The notes under the pieces were generated by a model. That model worked only from the letters and a program-made list of their open reading frames with translations. It was not told the origin of the DNA and did no database searches. From Thaumasiovibrio subtropicus (lineage in GTDB: Bacteria > Pseudomonadota > Gammaproteobacteria > Enterobacterales > Vibrionaceae), in assembly GCF_019703835.1 (NCBI RefSeq), contig NZ_AP023055.1, positions 1,798,001 to 1,862,000 on the forward strand: 64,000 bases of DNA, read 5' to 3'. This document shows, piece by piece, positions 44,115 to 51,950 of the stretch. How positions within the stretch are numbered: the first letter of the stretch is position 1; each line of letters starts with the position of its first letter. A program made the translations under genes and the position numbers.

Positions 44115-45464
44115 ATGAAACAGTCCAACCCCACAACGAAGCGCCTCTGTATCGCGTTAACGGCAACTTGGTTAGCGTTTACCACAATGAACACACACGC
44201 AGACAATGGTGAGTTTGTCCCCGCATACCACCATTACGTTAATGTCGAAGCCTATACAGACTTTCGCCCACATAACACTGCCGTGATGCTCATCGATGCA
44301 CAAAAAGCGTACGTGCCTGGCACCCCTGATTTTTGGCCTTCGATCTATTACCCCGAATACCCCATCCCACCACAAAATACGGATTACGATCTCGGAGGCA
44401 AAATTGCTCGCATCGCTCAGATTGCCAACAAAGCCAATGAGCGACACTTTCCAACCCTCATCACGCTTGAAGGTGATATTGACAATCACTCGCCATTTAT
44501 CGATAGCGTTGCAAACGCACTCCCAGCCGAGACTGAGCACTTTTTCAAAAGCTATTTCAACGCGACAAGTGAAGCGGATATTTACGCCCACCTTCGATCA
44601 CTGCAGCATCAAGGGATCTATCAAATCATCGTTGCTGGTGCTGAGACCGACGTATGCGTCCTTCAAACTGTGCTGGGCCTAAAAGCCATGGGGTTTGACG
44701 TGTATGTCGCAAGCGACGCCGTATTCTCGACGGAAGTCTATGCGAAACCCACCTTTAAGCGTTTACAACAAGCACAAGTTAAACTCGCCGAGACTACGCA
44801 GCTGCTCGCTGCGCTAGACGGCGAAAGTAAAGTAGTACTGAGCCCACGTTATGCGATAAAACCTCGCTACAATCTTTATCAAGGTGATCGACGTGAAATG
44901 GCAGCACTCTTTTTTAATCAGGACGCTGAGAGCATTCAATTTGCTGAACACGATAATCGTGATGCGGTTCAATATCGTACTCGCCAATGGACCAACTTTG
45001 TTAGTTATGCACTCACCCCAGCAAGTGATGTCCCTGCCATCCACATCAATGCGCAACACAAGCGCTTTGCGCCCCACCTAAAGGCGGCGGAGCAACTCCA
45101 GACTGTCAACTACATAGATAACGCCATACTAAGCATGATAACGCGTGGAAAAAGCCAAGCCGTTATTTCAGGCGTCGTTAGCCAACCTGAACTATTGAAT
45201 GCAGTGATCAAGCTCCGCAACGCGGGAATCACGCCCGTGATTCTAGAGGACGACTTAATGGGTAAAAAAGTCGACCCGATCACTTACTTGGATACAGCCT
45301 ATAACCTAGGAGCTATCCCAAGTACTCAAAAGGTAACTGGCTATGAAATTACCGCAGCCATTCAATACCGAGATCTGACACAAACAGAAATGGAGGCTTT
45401 AATGGATATGTATAACCTTTCTAACAACCAAACGTTAACGGAACTGATGCCGAGGCTGCGATAA
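44115..45464 (+). CDS. Exported cysteine hydrolase with two isochorismatase-like domains
   Basis: A 449-residue protein with a signal peptide (cut after NTHA, about residue 29). Domain 1 (about 50-235) is an isochorismatase-like hydrolase with a full Asp-Lys-Cys triad: AVMLIDAQKAY, HFFKSYFNAT and VAGAETDVCVLQTVLG. Domain 2 (about 245-420) has the same order of motifs but altered: MAALFFNQDAES in place of the Asp loop and VISGVVSQPELLNAVIKLRNAG in place of the Cys loop. It lacks the nucleophile. An inactive second domain may help dimerise or bind substrate. Periplasmic location is unusual for the family. Substrate unknown. Confidence 0.82.
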   Translation: MKQSNPTTKRLCIALTATWLAFTTMNTHADNGEFVPAYHHYVNVEAYTDFRPHNTAVMLIDAQKAYVPGTPDFWPSIYYPEYPIPPQNTDYDLGGKIARIAQIANKANERHFPTLITLEGDIDNHSPFIDSVANALPAETEHFFKSYFNATSEADIYAHLRSLQHQGIYQIIVAGAETDVCVLQTVLGLKAMGFDVYVASDAVFSTEVYAKPTFKRLQQAQVKLAETTQLLAALDGESKVVLSPRYAIKPRYNLYQGDRREMAALFFNQDAESIQFAEHDNRDAVQYRTRQWTNFVSYALTPASDVPAIHINAQHKRFAPHLKAAEQLQTVNYIDNAILSMITRGKSQAVISGVVSQPELLNAVIKLRNAGITPVILEDDLMGKKVDPITYLDTAYNLGAIPSTQKVTGYEITAAIQYRDLTQTEMEALMDMYNLSNNQTLTELMPRLR

Positions 45465-45514
45465 GAGAGTCTATTGCCAAGGTCGCCAACCAATGACAAA
45501 ACACTAGGCATAAA

Positions 45515-45547
45515 AAAACCCTGACCATTTCTGATCGGGGTTTTACA
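45515..45547 (-). terminator. Terminator after the altered tRNA-Gly array
   Basis: On the minus strand AAAACCCCGATCAGAAATGG then TCAGGGTTTTTTTATG is a stem with a seven-T run. It ends the array and may also serve the convergent cysteine hydrolase gene. Confidence 0.85.
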
Positions 45548-45550
45548 ATT

Positions 45551-45643
45551 TGGAGCGACACACGCGGTTCCCAATTCAAGGCTTAGGCGTGACCTCAACC
45601 TTGGCAAGATTGCGCTCTGCTAATGGGTAATCTCGCAGTGCTT
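45551..45643 (-). pseudogene. Altered tRNA-Gly copy A
   Basis: Keeps the anticodon arm (CAATCTTGCCAAGGTTG, anticodon GCC), the 3' acceptor strand TGTGTCGCT and CCA. In the T-arm the normal AGTTCG is replaced by about 18 other bases (CCTAAGCCTTGAATTGGG). The 5' acceptor and part of the D-arm are replaced by sequence reading AAGCACTGCGAG, so the acceptor stem cannot close. It is therefore not a functional tRNA in the standard fold. Confidence 0.85.
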
Positions 45644-45670
45644 GCAAAAGGAATAAGGAAAGCACTAGGC

Positions 45671-45705
45671 ATAAAAAAACCCCGACCATTTCTGATCAGG
45701 GTTTT
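45671..45705 (-). terminator. Terminator between copies A and B
   Basis: Same hairpin type as the others in the array (AAAACCCTGATCAGAAATGG, then TCGGGGTTTTTTTAT on the minus strand). Confidence 0.8.
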
Positions 45706-45711
45706 ACAATT

Positions 45712-45804
45712 TGGAGCGACACACGAGGTTCCCAATTCAAGGCTCAGGCGTGACCTCAACCTTGGCAAGATTGCGCTCTGCTAATGGGTAAACTCGCAGT
45801 GCTT
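45712..45804 (-). pseudogene. Altered tRNA-Gly copy B
   Basis: Same structure as copy A: intact anticodon arm, 3' acceptor strand and CCA, with the identical 18-base replacement in the T-arm (one base change) and the same non-tRNA 5' end. It starts 161 bp after copy A. The spacer to its right is of the second type (GAAAATGGAAGAGAGAATGC). Confidence 0.85.
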
Positions 45805-45831
45805 GAAAATGGAAGAGAGAATGCATGAGGT

Positions 45832-45865
45832 ATAAAAAAACCCGACCATTTCTGATCGGGGTTTT
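45832..45865 (-). terminator. Terminator between copies B and C
   Basis: AAAACCCCGATCAGAAATGG then TCGGGTTTTTTTAT on the minus strand; same hairpin as its neighbours. Confidence 0.8.
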
Positions 45866-45871
45866 ACAATT

Positions 45872-45964
45872 TGGAGCGACACACGAGGTTCCCAATTCAA
45901 GGCTTAGGCGTGACCTCAACCTTGGCAAGATTGCGCTCTGCTAATGGGTAAACTCGCAGTGCTT
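45872..45964 (-). pseudogene. Altered tRNA-Gly copy C
   Basis: As copies A and B, 160 bp further on. Its right-hand spacer (GCAAAAGGAATAAGGAAAGC) is the same type as that of copy A. Confidence 0.85.
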
Positions 45965-45991
45965 GCAAAAGGAATAAGGAAAGCATTAGGC

Positions 45992-46026
45992 ATAAAAAAA
46001 CCCCGACCATTTCTGATCGGGGTTTA
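45992..46026 (-). terminator. Terminator between copies C and D
   Basis: AAACCCCGATCAGAAATGG then TCGGGGTTTTTTTAT on the minus strand; same hairpin as its neighbours. Confidence 0.8.
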
Positions 46027-46031
46027 CAATT

Positions 46032-46124
46032 TGGAGCGACACACGAGGTTCCCAATTAAAGGCTTAGGCGTGACCTCAACCTTGGCAAGGTTTCCGCTCT
46101 GCTAATAGGCAATCTCGCAGTGCT
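46032..46124 (-). pseudogene. Altered tRNA-Gly copy D
   Basis: The copy nearest to the functional gene. It has the same T-arm replacement and 5' end, plus private changes (GGAAACC next to the anticodon arm instead of GCAATC, and GCCTATTAG instead of ACCCATTAG). The anticodon stem is thus weaker. Its right-hand spacer is of the copy-B type. Confidence 0.85.
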
Positions 46125-46152
46125 TGAAAATGGAAGAGAGAATGCATGAGGT

Positions 46153-46188
46153 ATAAAAAAACCCTGACCATTTCTGATCGGGGTTTTA
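46153..46188 (-). terminator. Terminator directly downstream of tRNA-Gly
   Basis: AAAACCCCGATCAGAAATGG then TCAGGGTTTTTTTAT on the minus strand, immediately after the functional tRNA-Gly at 46194. The altered copies beyond it would need read-through or their own promoters to be transcribed. Confidence 0.85.
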
Positions 46189-46193
46189 CAATT

Positions 46194-46269
46194 TGGAGCG
46201 ACACACGAGGTTCGAACTCGTGACCTCAACCTTGGCAAGGTTGCGCTCTACCAGCTGAGCTAGTGTCGC
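46194..46269 (-). tRNA. tRNA-Gly (anticodon GCC)
   Basis: Intact 76-nt gene, same sequence as at 34471 and 46459, with encoded CCA. It is the parent-type sequence of the altered copies downstream. Confidence 0.95.
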
Positions 46270-46282
46270 ATTTAATTGTGAA

Positions 46283-46369
46283 TGGTGCCCCGGGCCGGAC
46301 TTGAACCGGCACAGCGCGAACGCCGAGGGATTTTAAATCCCTTGTGTCTACCAATTCCACCACCAGGGC
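46283..46369 (-). tRNA. tRNA-Leu (anticodon UAA)
   Basis: 87-nt class II tRNA, same sequence as at 34643: acceptor GCCCTGG/CCGGGGC, loop TTTAAAA, long variable arm, encoded CCA. Confidence 0.95.
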
Positions 46370-46458
46370 ACGCAAAATACTTTGCGATGGGAAACACACC
46401 ATCCATGGATACCAAAAAATGGTATCTGTTACTCGAAAAGCGTCAAGTAACTAAAATT

Positions 46459-46534
46459 TGGAGCGACACACGAGGTTCGAACTCGTGACCTCAACCTTGG
46501 CAAGGTTGCGCTCTACCAGCTGAGCTAGTGTCGC
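46459..46534 (-). tRNA. tRNA-Gly (anticodon GCC)
   Basis: Second intact tRNA-Gly in this cluster, identical by eye to the other two. It lies four bases before tRNA-Cys in the same arrangement as at 34471-34623. Confidence 0.95.
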
Positions 46535-46537
46535 AAA

Positions 46538-46611
46538 TGGAGGCGCGTCCCGGAGTCGAACCGAGGTCCACGGATTTGCAATCCGCTGCATAGCCACTCT
46601 GCCAACGCGCC
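46538..46611 (-). tRNA. tRNA-Cys (anticodon GCA)
   Basis: 74 nt, same as at 34550. First gene of the Cys-Gly-Leu-Gly transcript downstream of the pgsA region. Confidence 0.95.
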
Positions 46612-46768
46612 GTTAACTAAGAGGTAATCCTCTTGGCTACGGGGTGGCATTTTACGGAATCATGAAAGTGAGTCAACAATAAAATTCAATCAACGTGTTT
46701 GTTTGCAGGTTTTTCGAGCAATGTAGGCCGAAAACAGTATACCCGAACCCTTTCCAACCTCATTTCGC

Positions 46769-47995
46769 TTACTCGTTATACAGTTGTATCCGTTTATGAT
46801 TGAACGCCCAGTGCTGATACCACGCAATCACTCCTTCAATCGTCTGTGGTTTACAAATGAGAAAGCCTTGCAAGGCAATTTCCGGATGCGTTTGTCGCAA
46901 ATACTGGAATTCTTGTGGCCGCTCTATCCCTTCGGCGACTAATCCCATGTTTAACTCTTTCGCAAGATCATTCAATGTAGAAACGATCAACTGTGAAAAG
47001 CGATCATTGTCGATATAGCTAATTAAACTGCGATCTATCTTTACTTCCGTAAAAGGTAAACGTCGTAGTTGGCGAATATTCGTGTACCCAGCCCCAAAGT
47101 CATCCAACGAGGTGCCAAACTGTAACATGCGAAGACGATTAAGCGTTTCTAACTGATTAGAAGTGCGAATTTGATACTCTTCGGTGATCTCGAGTATAAA
47201 TTGCTGCGGCTTGAGGTGATTTATCTCCAAGATGGCTAAGAGCTGATTGGGAAAGTTGAGATCTTCAAGTTGAATCGGGCTAATGTTAATCGCCAATTGG
47301 CACTGCTCACCAAACTCCCTCAAAATTTGCGGGAAAGCCTTCACCGCTTTTTCAACCAACTGAAATGTCACCAAGTTGATCAAACCGTGCTGCTCCGCAG
47401 CCATAATGAACTGACCGGGCATGATCGGGAATTTACTATCAGGAGTAACGATACGGGCAAGTACTTCAATACTGGTCACACGGTGTGTTTGAGCATTTAA
47501 CTTAGGCTGATAATACGGCTCAATTTGATGAAAGCTGATGGCATCGAGTAATGCCTGTTCAGACACTTGTGAGTCGGTAATATGCAGGTGTGTATGGTAC
47601 TTTTTTAACTCTTCGAGTAGATGGTGAATCTCTTGTCTGTCAGCGCAATCACTTAGGGTGCCAAGATGATGAACGTTGTAAGAGCGAGCCAGATCGCTGG
47701 CCAGTTCGGTGACACGAATATCAAACTCTGACAGCAAGATAACGGCACCTAAATAGCCACGCTCGCCCAACTTACGCATAATCGCCATCGCGTCGGTTCC
47801 ACCCACGCGCATTGCAATAAAACACGCACTTTCGCAACGACACACATCATCAAAGTAAAACGTATCAGTTGGGTTAAACTGCTGAATACTCGCCTCGACG
47901 GCACTGAAAGTTGCCATCTCCAACTGCAAGTTTTCCATCAAGTCTGAAGCGCGTTTGATGTCATCATCGATGATTGCAAATTTAGGTGCAGACAT
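46769..47995 (-). CDS. EAL-domain protein with a degenerate receiver-like N-terminus
   Basis: A 408-residue protein. Residues 1-125 resemble a response-regulator receiver (KFAIIDDDIKRA with the acidic pair). The phospho-acceptor strand reads FIAMRVGGTD, with Ala where Asp is expected, and the Lys loop is lost, so it is probably not phosphorylated. Residues 150-400 are an EAL domain with EVLAR for EAL, NISPIQL, EITEE, DDFGAGYTNI, KIDRSL, VAEGIE and QGFLICKP. Most metal and catalytic residues are kept, so c-di-GMP phosphodiesterase activity is plausible. It lies between pgsA and the tRNA cluster on the same strand. Confidence 0.88.
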   Translation of the reverse strand: MSAPKFAIIDDDIKRASDLMENLQLEMATFSAVEASIQQFNPTDTFYFDDVCRCESACFIAMRVGGTDAMAIMRKLGERGYLGAVILLSEFDIRVTELASDLARSYNVHHLGTLSDCADRQEIHHLLEELKKYHTHLHITDSQVSEQALLDAISFHQIEPYYQPKLNAQTHRVTSIEVLARIVTPDSKFPIMPGQFIMAAEQHGLINLVTFQLVEKAVKAFPQILREFGEQCQLAINISPIQLEDLNFPNQLLAILEINHLKPQQFILEITEEYQIRTSNQLETLNRLRMLQFGTSLDDFGAGYTNIRQLRRLPFTEVKIDRSLISYIDNDRFSQLIVSTLNDLAKELNMGLVAEGIERPQEFQYLRQTHPEIALQGFLICKPQTIEGVIAWYQHWAFNHKRIQLYNE

Positions 47996-48060
47996 GCCTA
48001 ACCTCTTCCCTTCCCAAATTAATCATAGCCAATGAGAAACACTTCATTTAGGGCAGAGAC

Positions 48061-48094
48061 AAAAAAAGCCAGTTGTCTAATCAACTGGCTTTTC
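48061..48094 (-). terminator. Terminator downstream of pgsA
   Basis: On the minus strand AAAAGCCAGTTGATTAGACA followed by ACTGGCTTTTTTTG forms a strong hairpin with a T-run, closing the uvrY-uvrC-pgsA operon. Confidence 0.9.
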
Positions 48095-48121
48095 GTCTTT
48101 TTTCGATGTCTACTATTTTAG

Positions 48122-48703
48122 CTAGTGATTCTCCGCATCTAGCAGGTCATGCCGAGCAGCATGAATGTACTGATACATAGAATAATAAGTAAGTGCCGTG
48201 GCAATATACAAAGCAACAAATCCGAGCGTGACAATCAATGACATCCCCTCCCAGCCCATCGCTGGTGCAGGACTCCAGATTAACAGCACTAACGCTGCCA
48301 TTTGCGCAGTGGTCTTGACTTTACCAACCCAAGAAACGGCAACGCTGTTGCGTTTACCGATTTCTGCCATCCATTCTCGCAGGGCAGAAATAATAATCTC
48401 TCTACCTATCATGGTAATGGCCGGGATAGTCACCCAAATCGTTTGGTAACTCTCGACGACTAAAACCAATGCGGTCGCAACCATGACTTTATCTGCTACG
48501 GGGTCAATAAATGCACCAAAACGTGTGGTTTGGTTAAGCTTTCTTGCTAAAAATCCATCCAACCAGTCGGTTAAGGCAGCAATAACAAAAATGAGAGCTG
48601 AGCCAAACGCAGACCAAGAGACAGGAAGATAGAACACCACAACGAATACTGGGATCAGCAGTAAACGAATGAAGCTCAAGATATTAGGAATAGTTAAACG
48701 CAT
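48122..48703 (-). CDS. pgsA: CDP-diacylglycerol-glycerol-3-phosphate 3-phosphatidyltransferase
   Basis: A 193-residue integral membrane enzyme that makes phosphatidylglycerophosphate, the committed step to phosphatidylglycerol and cardiolipin. The CDP-alcohol phosphotransferase motif is complete (DWLDGFLARKLNQTTRFGAFIDPVADK, i.e. DG..AR........G...D...D). The start MRLTIPNILSFIRLLLIPVF is typical of PgsA, and several more helices follow. It is downstream of uvrC as in other gammaproteobacteria, and followed by a terminator. Confidence 0.97.
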   Translation of the reverse strand: MRLTIPNILSFIRLLLIPVFVVVFYLPVSWSAFGSALIFVIAALTDWLDGFLARKLNQTTRFGAFIDPVADKVMVATALVLVVESYQTIWVTIPAITMIGREIIISALREWMAEIGKRNSVAVSWVGKVKTTAQMAALVLLIWSPAPAMGWEGMSLIVTLGFVALYIATALTYYSMYQYIHAARHDLLDAENH

Positions 48704-48748
48704 GAGGTTTTAGTTCTTTTTGGTATGAGTTGGTATCTTGCCGCAATC

Positions 48749-50584
48749 TCAATGTTGTTGCAACGCATGAAAGATTTTCTCCGCCATTAAACGGCTAATC
48801 CCGGGTACTTTTGAGATTTCATCGACACTGGCGCGCTTAAGCTCTTGCAAACCACCCAAATGTTTAAGGACAGCCTGCCGTCGTTTAGGTCCTACACCTT
48901 CAATATCTTCGAGTACACTGCGACGACGCGCTTTTCCACGCTGCGCACGGTGCCCCGCAATCGCGTGGTTATGGCTTTCATCTCGAATATGTTGGATAAG
49001 GTGAAGAGCGGGGGCATCATCTTGGAGGGTGAACTCTTCTCCCGACGTCAAAATCAATGTTTCCAGCCCAGGCTTACGGGTCGTGCCTTTCGCAACACCT
49101 AATAAAACAGGGCGCTTTGGCCACACTTTCATCCACGGTGAAATCACCTCATTGGCCCGATTGAGCTGCCCTTTGCCGCCATCAATCACAATCACATCGG
49201 GGATTTTCTCAATCTCAAGCTGCTTTCCATAACGGCGTTCAAGGGCTTGTCCCATGGCCGCATAATCATCTCCCCCGGTAATACCCGTGATGTTAAATCG
49301 GCGATACTCTGCTTTTGCAGGCCCTTCACGATTGAATACCACGCAAGATGCGACGGTTTTCTCGCCCATGGTATGAGAGATATCAAAGCACTCCATGCGC
49401 TGGATATTCTCTACACCCAGCACCGTCTCGAGTTCACCGACACGTTGCTGAATCGTCATCTTATGGTTGATTTTACTGGTCAGGGCAGTCAGCGCATTCG
49501 TCTTCGCGAGCTTAAGAAAACGTGCTCTATCAGCTCGCGGTCGTGTCTGGATCTTCACTTGTCGGCCCGCCACTTCAGAGAGCAACGCGTTAAACTCACT
49601 CACTTCTGTTGCTTCCAAGCCATCCATTAAAATAATGCTCGGAATCGTACGGCCTTCTGCTTGGCTGAGATAATACTGACTGACGAAGCTGTGCTGCACT
49701 TCCGCGATGTCCGTATCCGCAGGGATCTTGGGAAAATGACTTCGACTACCCAGCACTTTACCTTGGCGCACCAGCAACACATGAATACAAGCGACCCCGT
49801 GCTCGTGGGCAACACCAATCACATCGATATCATCTTCCGTGCTGCTCGACACAAACTGCTGCTCTTGGACACGCCGCAACGCTTGAATTTGATCGCGATA
49901 ACGCGCCGCGTCTTCAAACGCCAAATCGCGGCTCGCCTGTTCCATCTTCTCCACCATAGTGGCGATCACTTGTCGATCTTTACCATTCAGGAACATACGC
50001 ACGAAATTAACTTGTTCTTCGTAGCCTGATTCGGAAATCAACCCTTCAACACAGGGGCCATTACAACGCCCAATTTGATACATCAAACAAGGCCGACTGC
50101 GATTAGCATAAACCGAGTCTTCACATTGGCGGATAGGGAAAATCTTCTGGATAAGATGCAAGCTTTCACGCACTGCGCCAGCGTCTGGGTAAGGGCCAAA
50201 ATACTCACCTTTGCGCTTCTTTGCTCCACGGTGCATGGACAACCTTGGGTGCCGATGCGCGCTGAGAAAAACATAGGGGTAAGATTTATCATCCCGCAAC
50301 AACACGTTGTAACGAGGAAGGTACTGTTTAATGAGGTTATGTTCGAGGATCAGTGCTTCTGTCTCGGTGTGGGTAACCACCACTTCGATACGACAGATAT
50401 TACTGACAAGTGCGCGGGTTTTCTGACTATCAACTTTCGCACGAAAGTAACTGGACAAGCGCTTTTTGAGATCTTTCGCTTTGCCCACATAAATAACCTC
50501 ACCATCCTGATCGTACATTCTGTACACACCAGGTTGGTGAGTAACGGTTTTTAAGAAGCTTTTTGCATCAAATGCTGTCGACAC
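48749..50584 (-). CDS. uvrC: UvrABC excinuclease subunit C
   Basis: A 611-residue nucleotide excision repair nuclease of normal length. Domains: GIY-YIG nuclease for the 3' incision (about residues 14-95: PGVYRMYDQDGEVIYVGKAKDLKKRLSSYF); a Cys-containing region (CEDSVYANRSRPCLMYQIGRCNGPC); and the UVR motif (about 200-240). The RNase H-like nuclease for the 5' cut is at about 380-540 (MECFDISHTMGEKTVAS, DVIVIDGGKGQLNRA). Tandem helix-hairpin-helix motifs lie at the end (EGVGPKRRQAVLKHLGG, VPGISRLMAEKI). It lies between uvrY and pgsA, 24 bp after uvrY. Confidence 0.98.
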   Translation of the reverse strand: MSTAFDAKSFLKTVTHQPGVYRMYDQDGEVIYVGKAKDLKKRLSSYFRAKVDSQKTRALVSNICRIEVVVTHTETEALILEHNLIKQYLPRYNVLLRDDKSYPYVFLSAHRHPRLSMHRGAKKRKGEYFGPYPDAGAVRESLHLIQKIFPIRQCEDSVYANRSRPCLMYQIGRCNGPCVEGLISESGYEEQVNFVRMFLNGKDRQVIATMVEKMEQASRDLAFEDAARYRDQIQALRRVQEQQFVSSSTEDDIDVIGVAHEHGVACIHVLLVRQGKVLGSRSHFPKIPADTDIAEVQHSFVSQYYLSQAEGRTIPSIILMDGLEATEVSEFNALLSEVAGRQVKIQTRPRADRARFLKLAKTNALTALTSKINHKMTIQQRVGELETVLGVENIQRMECFDISHTMGEKTVASCVVFNREGPAKAEYRRFNITGITGGDDYAAMGQALERRYGKQLEIEKIPDVIVIDGGKGQLNRANEVISPWMKVWPKRPVLLGVAKGTTRKPGLETLILTSGEEFTLQDDAPALHLIQHIRDESHNHAIAGHRAQRGKARRRSVLEDIEGVGPKRRQAVLKHLGGLQELKRASVDEISKVPGISRLMAEKIFHALQQH

Positions 50585-50608
50585 CTGGGATACATCTCGT
50601 GTCTAGGA

Positions 50609-51253
50609 CTACAGAGCTTCAGTATCCAACATACCGTAACGAATAGCTAGGTGTGTTAACTCAACATCACCACTGATATCTAGTTTACTAAACAGACGGT
50701 AGCGGTAACTGTTAACCGTTTTCGGACTCAAACTTAATTGCTCCGAAATATCCGTTACCTTTTGACCTTTAGTAATCATCATCATAATTTGCAGTTCGCG
50801 CTCTGAAAGGTCTTTAAACGGATTTTCAGCATCAGTTGCAAATTGGCTCAGTGCCATTTGTTGGGCAATTTCCGGCGATATGTAACGCTGTCCTGAATGA
50901 ACGGCGCGGATGGCGTTCACCATCTCATCAGGGCCTGCACCTTTGGTCAAATAACCAGACGCGCCAGCCTGCATCACCTTAGTTGGAAACGGGTTCTCGG
51001 TATGAATCGTCAAGACGATAATTTTTACGTCTGGATTAAAACGCAGAATTTTTCTTGTTGCTTCTAAACCACCAATACCGGGCATGTTCATGTCCATAAG
51101 AATGATATCCGCATGTTGACTACGGCACCATTTTACGGCTTCTTCACCACTGTCGGCTTCCCCTACCACTTTGATACCACGGACATCTTCTAAAAGACGT
51201 CGAATCCCTGTGCGAACCAGTTCGTGATCATCTACGAGGAATACATTGATCAA
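50609..51253 (-). CDS. uvrY: Response regulator UvrY/GacA (TTG start)
   Basis: About 214 residues, close to E. coli UvrY (218). Receiver domain: INVFLVDDHELVRTGIRRLL with the acidic pair, phospho-acceptor Asp in DIILMDMNMPGIGG, Lys in YLTKGAG. LuxR-type HTH at the C-terminus (FKDLSERELQIMMMITKGQKVTDISEQLSLSPKTVNSYRYRLFSKL). It works with BarA and drives Csr small RNAs. No ATG is available at the expected position. The TTG at 51253 has GGAG six bases upstream and matches the family start (residue before INVFLVDD); the frame open to 51289 would add twelve unrelated residues. Confidence 0.95.
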   Translation of the reverse strand: MINVFLVDDHELVRTGIRRLLEDVRGIKVVGEADSGEEAVKWCRSQHADIILMDMNMPGIGGLEATRKILRFNPDVKIIVLTIHTENPFPTKVMQAGASGYLTKGAGPDEMVNAIRAVHSGQRYISPEIAQQMALSQFATDAENPFKDLSERELQIMMMITKGQKVTDISEQLSLSPKTVNSYRYRLFSKLDISGDVELTHLAIRYGMLDTEAL

Positions 51254-51950
51254 ACTGTATCTCCAAACTGAGTTGGTTCGGCACCCCATGAAGGGATAGC
51301 TCTAATTAATGATAGGCCAGTCTAACGTATAATTTTCGATTAACACAACGACCAGCACTGCATTTTTCGAAAAAGCACTTTGAGACTCGCCAGAAGGTAG
51401 CAAAACAGATACTTTCGATCCTTGTTCTGCGAATATATTCACAGTGAAAAGAAGATTCTCCTAACACCATTCGCTGAATATACGCATTAATGCCTAGCCG
51501 CTACCATTCCGCGCAACATTGTGCACGAATGTGCAATTGAATGCAAAATAACTCTGTCTTAATTGTCTAATTTGTTAGTACAAAAAAGCATCAATATGTG
51601 CAAGTTTACACCACTCTCACTACGGTGCAGCGGCGCAGCAACGTACAGCAGATAATCCCACAAAAGTTGAGAGGTTTGCCACGCCAAGGCTGACAGGCAC
51701 TCAGCAAATAGAGACAGATATGACCCAAATACCATTGACCTCAATGACGTCATGCGGCCATTTCATACTGTTTTACACTTAGTTTCCTTTCGCAATAGCG
51801 CGCTAGGTCACAACGCAGGCTAATTTCACAACACCTCGTCCGCATTTCTCAACCTCGATACAGCAATTTGACACAATCTTGTCATTTCCGATTAAAAACC
51901 GCGTACCATCGGTCATCTAAGATAACCACGACATATTCAACAGGTTAAAC
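51254..51950. other. Intergenic region between divergent uvrY and the surface-repeat gene
   Basis: About 700 bp with no supported gene. A 64-residue minus-strand ORF at 51559-51753 lacks family features. I looked for the repeated GGA hairpins of a Csr-type small RNA and did not see them. It must carry both divergent promoters. Confidence 0.5.

Noticed and set aside
45500..46140. CRISPR array
   Set aside because: The 160-bp period, tRNA-like units and terminators do not fit short CRISPR repeats and unique spacers, and no cas genes are present.
45500..46140. Integron attC array
   Set aside because: Repeated units contain tRNA-Gly parts and terminators, carry no cassette ORFs, and show no attC core sites or integrase.
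45362..46238. Minus-strand ORFs beginning MPRLRSRLSLELGT and similar
   Set aside because: These are translations of the altered tRNA-Gly copies; their similarity to each other reflects the RNA-gene repeats, not proteins.
51300..51950. CsrB/CsrC-type small RNA near uvrY
   Set aside because: No series of GGA-bearing hairpins or a matching terminator could be seen in the gap.
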